Both the position numbers and the translations under genes were made by a program. From NCBI RefSeq assembly GCF_004027225.2, contig NC_044288.2, positions 21,834,744 through 21,898,743 on the forward strand: a stretch of 64,000 nucleotides of DNA, written 5' to 3'. Shown here one piece after another: positions 48,201 through 57,135 of this stretch. How positions within the stretch are numbered: position 1 is the stretch's first letter; each line of letters begins with the position of its first letter. The notes beneath the pieces were generated by a model. That model did not search any database, was not told the origin of the DNA, and worked only from the letters and a program-made list of their open reading frames with translations. The stretch comes from Strigops habroptila. Taxonomy: Eukaryota; Chordata; Aves; Psittaciformes; Psittacidae.

Positions 48201-51200
48201 ATTTTCCTTTCCAGTCTTCATTTCAACCAAAGAAAAGCCAAATTGCACATCCTTGATGGGCTCAGAGCTCTGATAGGCACAGAGGTTAGGCAATCTCTGT
48301 CCTGAGGCTGTCTAAATGGGTTTCTAATTGCGTTAGATCTTGCTATGAGTTAGATAAATTCGATCTGACCAAGCAGGTTGGCACCGGGCTTTGGCAGCTT
48401 CTTTGAGCATCATGCAAATTTCAGGAGGCTTCAGGGCACCCATGTGGAGTCAGCCCACATTTTACCCAGATTTATTCATTAAATAGTGCCTCGGGATCTG
48501 CTGTCCATTTTAGGACGGCTGTTCTGCTATCATTATTTCAGCAGGACTTGCAGCACCTCTCTTCTTGTCTGCAAGGTCAGCACTTGCTAATGGCCAGCGA
48601 TGGATGCCATGCAAAGGGCCACTTAGAAGAGTGAGCAAGTGCTTTTCACATAATACCTGTCTTCAGAGGTGTGATTCCCAAGAATTCCTCTGCGTCTTTC
48701 CTCCAGTTATGGATTCCTTCTGTAGTTTCATTCGTCAACAGTGAAAGATCTAAAGCGTTGTTGTGACCAACCATCATTTCAGACACCGGGGTAGGGATGG
48801 ACACAAGGATTTGTGGGCAGAAAACAGCCATCAAAGGAGACATCACCAACATAGAATCATAGAATCACTAGCGTTGGAACGAACCTTAAAGCTCATCCAG
48901 TTCCAAACCCCTGCCATGGGCAAGGACGCCTTCCACTGGAGCAGGATACTCAAACACCAGATGGACCAGAACAGTCATCCCTGTTGCTAATGTGCTTTGT
49001 GCAACCACAGGAGCTGTGATGGAGGTGACTCCAGCAAATCACCAGATTTGCTGATCAGAAAACTGGGCCTTTAATTCTGCTAGTGGTCCTGTCCAGAACT
49101 GTTTGTCCAGAACTGTCCAGACAGTCTGCTAGTGGTCCTGTCCAGAACTCCAGTGCTTGTTTGGAGACACCATCCTCAGTGACAACATTTTGGGAAGGCC
49201 TGAATGGTTCTTTTGAATGCAGGAGGTGCATAGACCACACCTTTGCTTAGGGCTGGTTCCATCTATCTCCCTCCCATGTTAGTGCTGGCTGGAGCTCCAG
49301 GCAGGCGGTTGTCCTGCCTCATTGCTCCATCCCTTCCTTGTCCAAAGCAAGTAGAGTCCCTGGTACCTATTCCCTTGCTCTACATAAGCTCTTTCCTCAA
49401 TTCCTTCGTGTTGTGCTAAAAGGGAACAAGCCAGTACTGCTGGGAACTGCAGCTCTGGTGTGGTTTGGTCCACTTTAAGAAGTGATAGTTAAGCCTCTGG
49501 ACATCTGGACCTGGGGATGCTGTGGCAGCGCAGGGCGGTACCTCTGGGGCAGACAGGATCCCCAGACCATGAAGGGGACCAGAGGGAGAAGGGAGCAGAG
49601 GGTTACCATAGGTGCCAGGAGGATGATGCCAAGCTGGGGTGGCATTTGGCTTTTGCTGCTCAATGCTCTCCCTCATCACACTGCTCTGCTGGTGCCACGT
49701 ATCGCTGTGAGCTCTTTACATCATGTGCGGGTGATGCAGGTATGGCAGCCCCAGGGATGAAGGTGGGTGCAGGAGGAGTGGGGGATGCTCTTGGGGGAGT
49801 TTCTTCTCCAAATGTGAGTGCATGGCTGGTTAGTGTCCTGCTGGGGTAGCATGGGGAAGGATTGGAAGAGCAATCTGCTCTGAGTCCATCTTCACCCCAA
49901 AACACCAGCAGAAGCTGTTGCTCAGATGAGCTGTAAAATGGTCCACTGCTTATGGCCACGAGCTTGTGTCCTGTTTCCTAGAGCCAGAATGTTGCCCTGG
50001 ATGGCTTTTGGCAATTCAGGTCCAGCTTTCCTTGCGGCTTGCCCTGGTTTCCATGGGCATAATATTCCCGTCAGCCTCCTGCTCTGAAGCCTGTGTTGCA
50101 TTGCGCTGGAGCTGTGCTCCTCTCCAGGCATAACACTAGCAAATAAAATCATTCCCACATGCAGCAAAGCCTCTGTACATGAAAAGCGTAGTTTGGAGCA
50201 TGATCTCTGGACTTATCGTTCTGGGTTTTTTTGCAGTAACCAGGGATGTTGCATAGCTCCAGGTTGGTTTGTAAAAGAGAAGGGTTCATGAATTAATATC
50301 TGAAGTTGACTAACTCATGGGCTACAATGGCTCCCTTGTCACTTATTTTTATATTCTGGGCATTGGGTCTGACATTGCCTTTCACTTGCAACCCTGTGAG
50401 TTGCTGCATTGTGGCGGCTGTTGGGGAAGCAAGCTCCTTTGGCAGCTGGCTGAAAGGCCGTTGAGGCTCCTGGCATGTGGGGAGGCGCAGGAGCAATTGG
50501 AAGCTGCCAGATGAGCCCATTAGCCGCGAATCCTGCTTTCGGATCAGCAGCTAATGGCATTGAAATATCAACATTGTAGTTATCAATGTTGATATTTCCA
50601 CCACTCCAGCGTTCATCGATGCTCAGGGGGGAGCAGAGCTGCTCATCCCCATGGGAGCTGTCGCTCTGCACCGTTCCTGTCGGCAGGAAAAGTGTGCCCA
50701 GGGTGGATTTTAAGGTTTCCTTTGTGAACAGCACAATGTCAGACGGGGACCAGCATCTCCTGCTGCTCAGCCCACGTTGTCTGCGCAGAGGGTGATGCTG
50801 TGTGTTTGTGGGGAGCTGGTGCAACACCCACAGCCCTGTTCCTTCATAGCACTGCTCTGGTTTAGGCTGAGTGTGTTTTCCCTGGGTTTAGCAAGGAGAA
50901 TCAGCTTGGGTCCTGACAAGATGTTTGCAATGAAGGGACGAGGCAGGAGGGAGCAGGGATGGGGTCCCCTTAGTCCCCCTCCTGCATCTGTAGATGGATA
51001 CCCTTATGGTAGAGAGCAGCAGGACAGAGGAGCCCTGGTCTAGTGTGAGTCATCCCTGCCCATGGCAGGGGTGTTGGAACTAGATGATCCTAAGGTCCTT
51101 TCTAACCCAAACCATTCTATGATTCTATGGCAGGGACTGGTTTTGGGGGGTTTTGGGGTGCGCAACCAGGCTGAGGAAGGCTTTTGGGGAGAAAATTTCT

Positions 51201-54200
51201 CATCAAAATAAGCCCCTGCTACTGTCAGATAATCCCCAAAACTGGAACTGAGGGTGTGATCCTGTTTCCCCCGTTGCAGAAAGGCTGGTGCAGAGCTGGA
51301 ACAGGCACAGGGAAGGGCAGCAAGGCTGGCCTGACCTGCCCGGTGTCTGCGGGAGGACAGGCTGCACGTAGCCGCGCGCTGCAGCTCGCAGAGGACACGG
51401 TGGAGCGGGATGCAGCGCGGATGTGTGAAATTGGAAAGGGGTAGAGCGAGGAGCAATTACTCATGTTTCCTCATAACCCTGCAGGCAGGAGGATTTCAAG
51501 GAAAAATTACCAGGCAGCAGATGCAAAACCAAAGGGAAGTGCTTTTTTTGCTTAGCACGCGGGCAGAGAGTTCACTGCTGCAGGATGCCGCGGAGGCCAA
51601 AAGCAGGCGTGGAGTCAAAAAGGAGCGAATGCACTTCACAGAGAATGGGGGATATTAAATGTACGAACTGCAAACAGCTCCTTGCTCAGGGAAAAAAACC
51701 CTGAGCTGCAGCACAACAGAAACCCGCAGGATTTACCAGGGGATGAATGTCTTCATCAGAGCATCCGCTGCTGCTGGAGGCAGCCGCTGGTGCCGGTGCT
51801 CCCTGTGGAAAGTGGAATAGGGGCTCGTTTGCTCCTTGGATGTAGAGGCTGGCACAGGCAGGTCTCCCCATTGGGGATATAAAAGCAGGCACTAGGGAGC
51901 CCTTGAAAGGAGTTTTTTCTCAGAGCCACAATTCCTCAGCTAAGAAAATAGGCAGCTTTGCCCCAAATCCCCATTCTAGTGCAGTGGCAAAGTGGAGACA
52001 GCAGTTAGAAACAGCAAAACAATAGATGGGAGAAGGAGGGAGGAAAAGAGAGGGAGTGTATGGCAATTAGTAGAAATGAGTGGTTATGGAGTGTAGAGAA
52101 TTGACAAGGAAAGCCAAAGACATTGGGGGAAAATCAATTCTGACAAGCTCAACGCAGTGAGGAGTGCTTTAAAAAATGTGCTAGCAAGAGGTGGAATCCA
52201 GGAACTGTCATTTCCAAGTGGAGATTGCAGAATGGTTAATTACGTAGGAAAAATGCAAACGCATTCAATAAATAGTTCTGGTAGTTTGGACTGAGACATA
52301 ACAACGTAGGATGCAGTACCTGCCAGTGTGCTGAGAACCAGGTTCAGTTCAACATTAAACATAGCTCCTTGGAAGCGTGATATTTGAAATAATCAAGTCA
52401 AATAATTTGTGCTAAAGAGTCCTGAAAGGTCTAGAATAGGAGCTGTCTGATCTGGGGGTGTTAATGGAGGTAGGGACCCCAGGATGGGCCAGGACGAGTG
52501 AGAGCCAGCTGGAATAGAGGTGGGGTGCTGTGCGCAGCGTACACTGTCCTCACCAGCCCCAGGGAACAACTGGATTAATAGCTAAGGCAGGAAACTCAGT
52601 GATGGAAATAGCATTGACGTCAGCCAACGCAGTTTGATGGGAAGGGATACTGGGCAGTGGCATTACGTGACAGGTTCAGCTCTTAAACCTTTCCTTAGGT
52701 ATTTGCTCCTGGCCACGGTGAGGAACAGGATCTGCTCTAGGCATACCTGCGGGTCTGAAGCAGCAGATCTGGTTTAATGCTGGTGGGAGATTACAGCGTG
52801 CAGCTGATCAACTTGGAGCTGGATGAAGATGCTGAGTTGATAATGCATTATGTTATTATTATTATTACTTTGCATTAACACTCCTCATTAGAAGCAAAGC
52901 ATTGTTAGCTAGATGAAGATCTGGTTTATCAACAGCTTAGTGAAGAAAAGCTGTTGTTGGTTGGGAGTCCTCATGGAGCGAGGTTCTCCTAGAGGAGCTC
53001 TTCGGCAGCAGCACTGTGCCCGCTGCCATTCAGCGTTGTAATCAACGATCTGGAAGTAAATATAAAATCACCACTGATAAAATTTGCAGCTGACACAGAG
53101 ATTGGTGGAGTGGAGATCATGATGAGGATAGAGCAGTCATGCAGAGCAATACAGATTGCTTGGTAAACTGGGCCTATTTAAACAAAGTGCATTTTAACAC
53201 AGCCAAATGCAAAGCTTGGATGTTGTGAAATAGGGAATGCTGGTTTATATCCTGGAAAGCACTGACTTTAAAATGGATTTAAGGGTCACACTGCATGAGT
53301 AGCTCAGTGTGAGCACTCGCAGTGCTCCCACCAAAGGGTTGTTACAGTCCTAGGATGCAAAACCCTGAGAGGAAGGAGGAGAAGCAAGGCTCTGCGGACA
53401 GCCCTGATGGGATGGCACCAGCAGTTCTGGAGGGATCGCCACTGAGGAGGAATGGGGAAGAAGTGGGGCAAGTAAAGATGAGGGCCACAACGCTGATCTG
53501 CTGGCTTGCGGATTGAGACATAAGGAACCTGGGTTGTTTAACTTCGCCAAAAGAAGATTGAGGCGTGCCTTGATCGCATTGTACAAGCAACTTCTTGTGT
53601 AGGAAACGCTGCGTGCTGAAAGGCTCTTTAACCTCACAGGCAAAGGTCAATCAAAACCCGATTGCTGTAAGTCAGTGCCAGACAAATTGATTCAGTGTCT
53701 TCCTGTGACTCCAGAGCAGGGCTCTCTGGGTAGAGAGCTTCAGCCAGGCACAAGCTACCAGGACTGTGCAGAGTACGGGGCGGGCAATAATCCCCATCAG
53801 TGCTGTGCAGGGTTGGAGGGGAGTGGGTTTGAGTGTAGATTGCCTTTGCCATGCAGTGAGAAGAGCCCATTCGGGGGCTGCCAGGCAGGACCTGACACTT
53901 AAAGGAGGTGTTTTTTACGTAAAAGTGATGCTATTTGGAAGGGGACCCCTCGGGGGAGGGATAGTAACTGTCACAGGCTGGGTTTCTGAGGCTGTTTGTT
54001 TGTGTTATTGCAGGCACCCCAAGGAGTCCTGGCTGCTTGTCTGGGGTTTTACAAGCACAGAGAGAAAGCAAAAGCATTGAGATGTGTAGATGTGGCATTT
54101 ATAGGGACATGGTTTAGTGGTGGACTTGGCAGGCTTGGGTTTGCAGTTGGACTTGATGATCTTAAAGGTCTTTTCCAACCTAAATGATTCTGTGATTCGA

Positions 54201-57135
54201 TGAGCCCCAGTGATGGAGGAAAGCAGTCTCAGCCAGGCAGTCAGGGTGCAGGAGGAAGCAGTGGGACAGCGGTGCCTGGCATGGTGATGTGAGGAAGAAA
54301 TCCTTTACAACAAGGGTGGTAAAACACAGGTTTCCAGGTGGATGCCCCATCCCTGGAGACAGTCAAGCCCAGGCTGGATGTGGTTCTGGGCAACCTGATC
54401 TAGTTGAAGATATGCCTGCCCGTGGCAGGGGGTTGGAACTTGATGAGCCTTGAAGGTCCCTTCTAACCCAGACCATTCTATGATTCTATGTTGGGTAGTG
54501 AGGTCTGTGCAGTGAAGGCTTTTCCAAGGCTTTACACAGCTGCAGAGCCTACAGAGGAAGGATGTCCTCTGGAGGGTCATCTGCATGCAGATCTGCAGTG
54601 GGCAGGACTGCCCTGACCTCAGCTCCTCCAGAGCTGTACACACACACCTCCTGGGAGATGCTTGCCTATCCCTTCGTAAAGATTGCACTTCTGCTTTGGC
54701 AATCTATTGGCAATCTAAGCTAAACCTACCACTGTATTTTCTTCTTTAGCAGCTAACCTTAGTCTTTGCTGCTGCAAGTGAAGGCCATTCCTTCCTGTCT
54801 GCCTGTGGCCAAAAGCAGCAGCTTTCTCTTTGCAGAAGGCTTTTATGAGCTTGAAGAGTGCTGTGTCTCTGCCACCCTTAGCCCTCTCCTCCCCAGACCA
54901 GGCTCCTCAGTCTTATTGCTATTACTTGTTTCTATTCCCCTGGTGCACATGTTCTCAAAAGCATTGCCCAGCCTGGACGCAGCTCTGCCTCTGCAGCCCT
55001 GCTTGAGCTCTGCAGAGCAAACACATCCCTGCGTGACTCCAAGACAAAGCTCCTGTTTGCACATCCCAATGTAGATGCATTTGTTGGTGTGAGATTGACA
55101 CGTTGATGGATCATCAACCCAGGATCTGTGGTAACCCCCAATCCCTCAGCCAGCCTGCTGCTTGCACGGTGTGCAAATGTGACAGATCTATTCCACATCT
55201 GGCAGCCAAGCAGTTAATGAAAACACGGGCTGGAGGGACTCGGGACACAACCCGAAGAGTTTCATTTGATGCATCGTCCCAGCTGAAAGGCCTGTCTGCA
55301 GTAATTACTTTCTGACTCCAACTTTCTGAATGCCTCCCATCCACCCTGCAGTGAATTGCACTATATTACCTGAGCAGGGAAGTACTATGCTGCACCTACA
55401 TTGTTTTTCCTGCATTACTTAGGAGAACATCGTCTAAAACAGTGTCAAAAAACTTCCTAAAGTCAAGACATAACATTTACTGCTCCTCCTCCATCCACGA
55501 GGCCTGATGTCTTTTCAAAGGGAGAAGTTCAATGGCTTGACATGTTTGTTTGTGACAAACCTACAGTGGCTGTTACTCATTTTCTTGTTATCTTGTAGGT
55601 ACTTACAAAGAGTTCTTTTATCTGTTTCAGTATTTTTCCAGGAACTGAAATTAAGCTAACTGCTTTGTAATTCTCCAGCTCTTCTTTTTTCTCCTCTTTA
55701 GAGACAGGTGCTATTTTAGATCACTTCCAGGCTTCTGGAAGCTCCCTGATTCTCTACAAATTCTTTTTAAAAAGTATAAAAGGCAAAAAGAAAGAAAAAA
55801 AGCCGAAAAAAAAAGCCATAACACCTCTGAAGTGACTTAAATCAGGTCTCTAAGCATCTGGGGTGAATTTAATCAGGTCCAACCAACCTAAAAAGCAGGT
55901 AGCTCATCTAAATGCTCCCTGTGTGTTCCTTCCCTCCATTAGGCTCAATTCCTTCCCCTTCCTCGTTGGCGGTACCTGTGTGGGATGCCTGATTGCCACT
56001 CAGTTGTAGTAAAGACATCAGCCTAAGTGGTGTGTTGGTTCCTCTCTATCCTGATCGCCTTCAGATCCCCATCAAATCGCTCCTTTCTTGGTCTCCCTCC
56101 TATGTTTATGGGCGATTTTGTGTCTTTTCTCTCTCTCTCGGTGTTTGTTTTTCATTCTCTGCACGCTTCATCCTGCTCTTGCCCTGTGAACTCGTGCTAC
56201 CCCTTCCACTCCTCAGTAATCATCACAAAGAAGGATTTTATGGAAGGGTTTGGAGGAGGATAATGGTGTAGCTTAATGGCTGTTTGCAGGGAGCTCCTCC
56301 CAGGCATGAGGCAACGCTGGGGAGAGAAAGTGTAAAGTAAGGTCATTGAAATGTTTAACAAGCAGACAAAAGAAGTGGTGATGACCCTTGATGGAGAATC
56401 TCTTGGGATGAGCCGTGGTGTCAGGTCAGAGGCTGGAAGGTGCGGGATGGCATCACCGTGGCTCTGTGCTGGGCAGTGATCCCATCAGAGAGGCTTTTGG
56501 GTGGGCTAAGACGGGTGGGTCTCTGAGGCGGGGTCTCTGAGAGCACCCAGGGTGCATACAGAGTCTGGAGACCCCAGATGAAGGGTGGGGGGGGTGCCAG
56601 TGATGCAGGATGCCGTGCTAATGGGGCTCCTTACTGGAGCTTACCCATGACGGGAAAGGGCATCTGCCCAGGATTGTCTCTGGGTGGAAGAGGAGGCTGG
56701 AGCATGAGCTGCTGGATCAGGGGAGTGCAGGGACTGTGCAAGGTGTGCTCCCTGCATGGGCTGGTGTCTGATGGGGTGCTCCTGCCTGGGGTGGAGCCCC
56801 ACACATGTGGCTGTGTGGGGCTGGTGATGGACCCTTCTGGTGTTGGGAGCACTGACCCCCCTCTTTGCCTTCATCGCTGGGTGGGTGATACAACAGCTTT
56901 TCTCTTGTCTCCCAGTTACCTCATCGCCGAGTGACGTTCTCTGCAGCCAGCCAGGCTCAGGACCTGCAGGATCCCTCCCAGCACAGCTACTACGACAGCG
57001 GGCTGGAGGAGTCAGAGACCCCGAGCAGCAAATCATCGTCAGGGCCCCGCATTGGGCCACTGGCCCTGCCTGAGGACCACTACGAGCGCACCACACCCGA
57101 TGGCAGCATCGGGGAGATGGAGCACCCCGAGAACG
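30190..57135 (+). CDS. PCDH1: PCDH1 locus, protocadherin-1 (coding exons 1-4; last exon outside window)
   Basis: Spliced coding span 30190-30253, 35722-36536, 38088-40280 and 56916-57135, on the + strand. The product is a single-pass membrane cadherin of the delta-1 protocadherin group, which mediates calcium-dependent homophilic adhesion at cell-cell contacts. In mammals it is known from airway epithelium and brain. Numbered from the exon 1 ATG, the predicted signal peptide is about residues 28-49. Seven cadherin repeats follow; the conserved D-x-N-D-N boundaries of the first six lie near residues 152, 264, 371, 490, 596 and 699. The membrane segment is about 845-866, followed by a cytoplasmic tail. 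Identification rests on near-identity to remembered human PCDH1 along the whole length, including the start of the mature ectodomain (TRVVYKV), the juxtamembrane GYQAGKKETKDLYAPK and the exon 4 LPHRRVTFS. Introns 1-3 are 5468, 1551 and 16635 bp. There are no frameshifts or internal stops. The true C terminus of the long form is not in the window. Confidence 0.96.
33030..33420. repeat. Imperfect CA/CG-rich alternating tract
   Basis: Dense CACACG, GCACACG, ACACGTGTG and GTGTGTGCGTG words over about 390 bases, without a fixed period. The alternating purine-pyrimidine composition could favour left-handed DNA. It gives long stop-free frames on the minus strand that should not be read as genes. Confidence 0.7.
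33744..33909 (-). mobile_element. CR1 LINE 3' end fragment
   Basis: ATCATAGAATCACAGAATCCC with extra copies of the terminal 8-mer, followed by TTGGAAGGGAGCTTAAAGCTC and CACTAGAGCAGGTTGCTCC, ending near CACCTCCAGGAATGGGGCA. Reverse complement of the CR1 3' end, within intron 1. Confidence 0.92.
34440..35285. repeat. Degenerate GCAGTG minisatellite in intron 1
   Basis: GCAGTG recurs every 20-60 bases. The longer unit GCAGTG(C/A)TGGATGGG is seen at about 34881, 35001, 35053, 35104 (as ACAGTG) and 35138, separated by CATCCCT-type spacers. The lack of stops yields frames of over 300 codons on both strands that reflect the repeat. It ends about 440 bp before exon 2. Confidence 0.75.
35722..36536 (+). 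CDS. PCDH1: PCDH1 coding exon 2: signal peptide, EC1, EC2 and start of EC3
   Basis: The acceptor is a pyrimidine-rich tract ending TCCTTGCAG at 35721, and the donor is CAG|GTGAGT at 36537. The second Met codon at 35739 begins a typical signal peptide, MKPLASYLGLWLLFQLPAL, with cleavage predicted after VSG, before TRVVYKV. EC1 contains the calcium-binding TETSIDRE and ends in DINDNTPNF. EC2 carries DRDSGPNG, NLDREQWDSYDL and DMNDNAPKF. The exon closes in the first strand of EC3 (ELSENSPVGHSVLQ) exactly on a codon boundary, and the next exon resumes with VKANDSDQG. The protein matches human PCDH1 with only scattered substitutions. Splitting the ectodomain between two exons is notable, because the clustered protocadherins encode it in one exon. 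Confidence 0.95.
36537..38087 (+). other. PCDH1: PCDH1 intron 2 (phase 0, inside EC3)
   Basis: Bounded by GTGAGT and CCCTTAG. It contains the AT-richer candidate enhancer at 37140-37560, between GC-rich flanks. No repeat recognised. Confidence 0.85.
37140..37560. promoter_or_regulatory. PCDH1: Candidate intronic enhancer with four GATA motifs
   Basis: An AT-richer island with TTATCT at 37154-37159 next to the E-box CAGCTG (37161-37166), a YY1-like GCCATCTT at 37166-37173, AGATAA at 37272-37277, TTATCT at 37339-37344 and AGATAA at 37444-37449. GATA/E-box pairing is a known enhancer grammar. Function and conservation are inferred, not shown. Confidence 0.4.
38088..40280 (+). CDS. PCDH1: PCDH1 coding exon 3: rest of EC3 to EC7, membrane segment, proximal cytoplasmic tail
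   Basis: This 2193-bp exon is phase 0 at both ends, with acceptor CCCTTAG at 38087 and donor CAG|GTAGGA at 40281. It supplies 731 codons without a stop. Visible in order: the rest of EC3 (DMNDNAPSI near residue 371), EC4 (DVNDNAPVF), EC5 (DRNDNDPKF), EC6 (DENDNAPFI), and EC7, which has the non-canonical TLEKEI in place of LDRE, as in the mammalian protein. Next come N-glycosylation sites in YVNETLANRT, the membrane helix at about 39741-39806, and a basic stop-transfer run (RYCRQREAKSGYQ). The tail holds the delta-1 CM1-like region GYQAGKKETKDLYAPK, a Lys-rich stretch, and the CM2-like block SPDLGRHYRSNSPLPSIQLQ through NTFVGTGDN. Conservation with human PCDH1 is very high in the tail, consistent with signalling roles for these motifs. 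Confidence 0.97.
40281..40358 (+). CDS. PCDH1: PCDH1 short-isoform C-terminal tail (read-through of exon 3 donor)
   Basis: If the donor at 40281 is not used, the reading frame continues for 25 codons, from VGELILRP to the terminal GAIWTEVWE, and stops at TGA 40356-40358. As I remember it, the human short PCDH1 isoform (about 1060 residues) also ends in GAIWTEVWE after a diverged linker. Survival of the same last nine residues in what is otherwise intron is strong evidence that this extension is translated in birds too. The short isoform would total 1049 residues from the exon 1 ATG, or 1022 from the Met at 35739. It would lack the CM3 RRVTF motif encoded by exon 4. Tissue preference cannot be read from the sequence. 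Confidence 0.85.
   Translation, partial: VGELILRPAAAPPLHRGAIWTEVWE
40359..41645 (+). other. PCDH1: 3' untranslated region of the PCDH1 short isoform
   Basis: This is non-coding sequence between the short-isoform stop and the poly(A) signal at 41616-41621. It is GC-rich, with no repeat I recognise and no long conserved reading frame. The likely cleavage site is about 15-25 bases after the signal, near 41640, just before or within TTGACCGGTTGTGCCTTA. When the long isoform is made, the same stretch is simply the beginning of intron 3. Confidence 0.7.
41616..41621 (+). terminator. PCDH1: Polyadenylation signal AATAAA for the short PCDH1 transcript
   Basis: A canonical AATAAA hexamer about 1.26 kb after the short-isoform stop, followed by U-rich (TTTTCTATTTTTGA) and GU-rich (GGTTGTGCC) sequence where the downstream element is expected. 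It is the first well-formed hexamer with a good downstream element after the stop. It competes with splicing of exon 3 to exon 4. Confidence 0.75.
43981..44170. repeat. Degenerate short tandem repeat in intron 3
   Basis: GGTGGCAGTGGGGTG is followed by GCAGCCTGTATG or CACAGCCTGTATG. It recurs at about 43983 and 44102 with weaker copies at about 44073 and 44138. Units are irregular, with partial conservation only. Confidence 0.5.
46361..46398 (+). repeat. 22-bp direct duplication
   Basis: AACTATCTAAATGTGG occurs at 46361-46376 and again at 46383-46398, an exact short tandem duplication. Confidence 0.85.
48851..48960 (-). mobile_element. CR1 LINE 3' end fragment
   Basis: ATAGAATCATAGAATCACTAG is followed by TTGGAACGAACCTTAAAGCTC, GCCATGGGCAAGGACGCC and CCACTGGAGCAGGA. 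Reverse complement of the CR1 3' terminus, in intron 3. Confidence 0.92.
49076..49149 (+). repeat. 49-bp tandem duplication
   Basis: A 25-base word beginning TCTGCTAGTGGTCCTGTCC starts at 49076 and repeats exactly at 49125. Between the copies are further partial GTCCAGAACTG repeats. Confidence 0.85.
50562..50598. repeat. Perfect 15-bp inverted repeat with 7-base loop
   Basis: GAAATATCAACATTG at 50562-50576 and its exact reverse complement at 50584-50598, with loop TAGTTAT. It could form a small AT-rich hairpin in DNA or in the PCDH1 pre-mRNA. The stem is too short for an ordinary microRNA precursor and I see no flanking transposon hallmarks. Confidence 0.9.
51036..51129 (+). mobile_element. 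CR1 LINE 3' end fragment, sense
   Basis: CCCTGCCCATGGCAGGGGTG, TTGGAACTAGATGATCCTAAG and AACCCAAACCATTCTATG, ending in the tandem 8-mer ATTCTATG. Sense CR1 3' terminus of fewer than 100 bp. Confidence 0.93.
52851..52868 (+). repeat. Short (TTA)n microsatellite
   Basis: ATGTTATTATTATTATTAC, about five units, within the AT-rich LINE-bearing part of intron 3. Confidence 0.8.
52990..53620 (+). mobile_element. Decayed CR1/L3-like LINE remnant, sense
   Basis: From about 53038 the reading gives INDLEVNIKSPLIKFAADTEI, close to the INDL(D/E)..I.S.L.KFADDTK block of CR1-clade reverse transcriptases. It is followed by LVNW and HFNTAKCKAW, the expected next motifs. At about 53523-53600, GGAACCTGGGTTGTTTAAC and AAAAGAAGATTGAGGCG resemble the typical 3' coding region. 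The catalytic pair reads AAD, and stops are present. The element may start further upstream, near 52.1 kb. Confidence 0.72.
54103..54202 (+). mobile_element. CR1 LINE 3' end fragment, sense
   Basis: TTGGACTTGATGATCTTAAAG and TTTTCCAACCTAAATGATTC, ending in TGTGATTCGATGA, are the CR1 3' terminus of a different subfamily from the neighbouring copies. Possibly the 3' end of the remnant starting near 53 kb. Confidence 0.85.
54293..54489 (+). mobile_element. CR1 LINE 3' end fragment, sense
   Basis: GGATGCCCCATCCCTGGAGA, GCCCAGGCTGGATG, TGCCCGTGGCAGGGGGTTGG and a final CCATTCTATGATTCTATG. About 200 bp of sense CR1 3' end, about 90 bp after the previous copy. Confidence 0.93.
55410..55680 (-). mobile_element. 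Decayed CR1/L3-like LINE reverse-transcriptase remnant, antisense
   Basis: The minus-strand reading from about 55672 gives NYKAVSLISVPGKILKQI, matching the NYRPVSLTSVPGKI motif. Closer to 55420 it gives MSDFRKFFDTVLDDVLLSN, matching YLDFSKAFDTVPHDILLSK. The two motifs are at the expected distance with frameshifts between them. Confidence 0.78.
56916..57135 (+). CDS. PCDH1: PCDH1 coding exon 4 (long isoform; CM3 RRVTF motif)
   Basis: The acceptor is a pyrimidine tract ending TCTCCCAG at 56915 and the donor is AACG|GTACGT at 57136. Joining at 40280 keeps the frame: NKQ is followed by LPHRRVTFSAASQAQDLQD. The RRVTF pentapeptide is the CM3 motif of delta-1 protocadherins, the docking site for protein phosphatase 1 alpha. 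The rest (HSYYDSGLEESETPSSKSSS, then LALPEDHYERTTPDGSIG) is nearly identical to the human long isoform. The exon gives 73 codons plus one base. That leftover G predicts an Asp codon at the next junction, matching PEND in human. The following exon, expected to encode the Cys-containing tail and stop, is not in the remaining 6.9 kb. Confidence 0.95.

Larger units (their letters stand above)
40281..56915 (+). other. PCDH1: PCDH1 intron 3 (long-isoform splicing)
   Basis: 16.6 kb between donor GTAGGA and acceptor TCTCCCAG. The first 1.36 kb doubles as the short-isoform terminal exon. From 41646 to about 46.7 kb it is GC-rich with no recognisable gene or repeat apart from a degenerate repeat near 44 kb. 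From about 46.7 to 56.3 kb it is AT-richer and carries the CR1 and LINE remnants and the hairpin listed separately. Confidence 0.8.
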
